DNA of 6,080 bases. Source: Planctomycetota bacterium (GTDB lineage Bacteria; Planctomycetota; Phycisphaerae; SM23-33; FEN-1343). The notes under the pieces are model-generated. The model had not been told where the DNA came from and searched no databases. It was given only the letters and a program-made list of their open reading frames with translations. The first letter of the stretch is position 1. Each line of letters begins with the position of its first letter. The DNA is taken from NCBI GenBank assembly GCA_013203365.1, contig JABMQG010000294.1, positions 1 to 6,080 of the forward strand, in the 5' to 3' direction. Both the position numbers and the translations under genes were made by a program. Positions 5,403 through 6,080 of this stretch are shown one piece after another.

Positions 5403-6080
<678 letters not shown>

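Overview
The window is a 6.1 kb piece of a GC-rich bacterial chromosome and looks like ordinary housekeeping territory rather than a phage or plasmid. The genes are of broadly conserved bacterial families. A perfect sigma-54 promoter in front of dnaK shows that the host has RpoN. A Planctomycetota-like host (Phycisphaerae or a relative) is my guess from the protein style and gene mix, but nothing here proves it. TGA is an ordinary stop: the Memo-family and HflX genes both end in TGA at the expected family ends.

Layout. 1-259 (-) is the N-terminal part of an exported protein that runs off the left edge. It is preceded by a roughly 390-nt transcribed leader rich in hairpins and by a strong sigma-70 promoter (660-688). 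729-1598 (-) is a Memo-family protein (AmmeMemoRadiSam system protein B). It is divergent from 1742-2455 (+), a PgsA-type CDP-alcohol phosphatidyltransferase, and each gene has its own promoter candidate in the gap. 18 nt after pgsA, and probably in the same operon, comes 2474-3709 (+), a bifunctional riboflavin-biosynthesis gene ribBA. It converges on 3731-5053 (-), the ribosome-associated GTPase hflX. A 352-nt region separates hflX from the divergent dnaK, which starts at 5406 and runs off the right edge.

Function. pgsA serves phospholipid synthesis and ribBA the two entry reactions of riboflavin synthesis. hflX and dnaK are both stress-response genes sharing one divergent control region, with a sigma-54 promoter on the dnaK side and only a -10-type signal on the hflX side.

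The most unusual feature is in ribBA. The frame is intact on both sides of a single in-frame TGA that falls exactly on the conserved active-site cysteine of the DHBP-synthase domain. The same domain has also lost its metal-binding histidine (His to Gln). This could be selenocysteine recoding, a decaying RibB half in front of a working RibA half, or sequence error. Other points worth a look are the sigma-54 control of dnaK with paired upstream palindromes, alternative hairpins in the dnaK leader, and the long structured leader of the exported protein.
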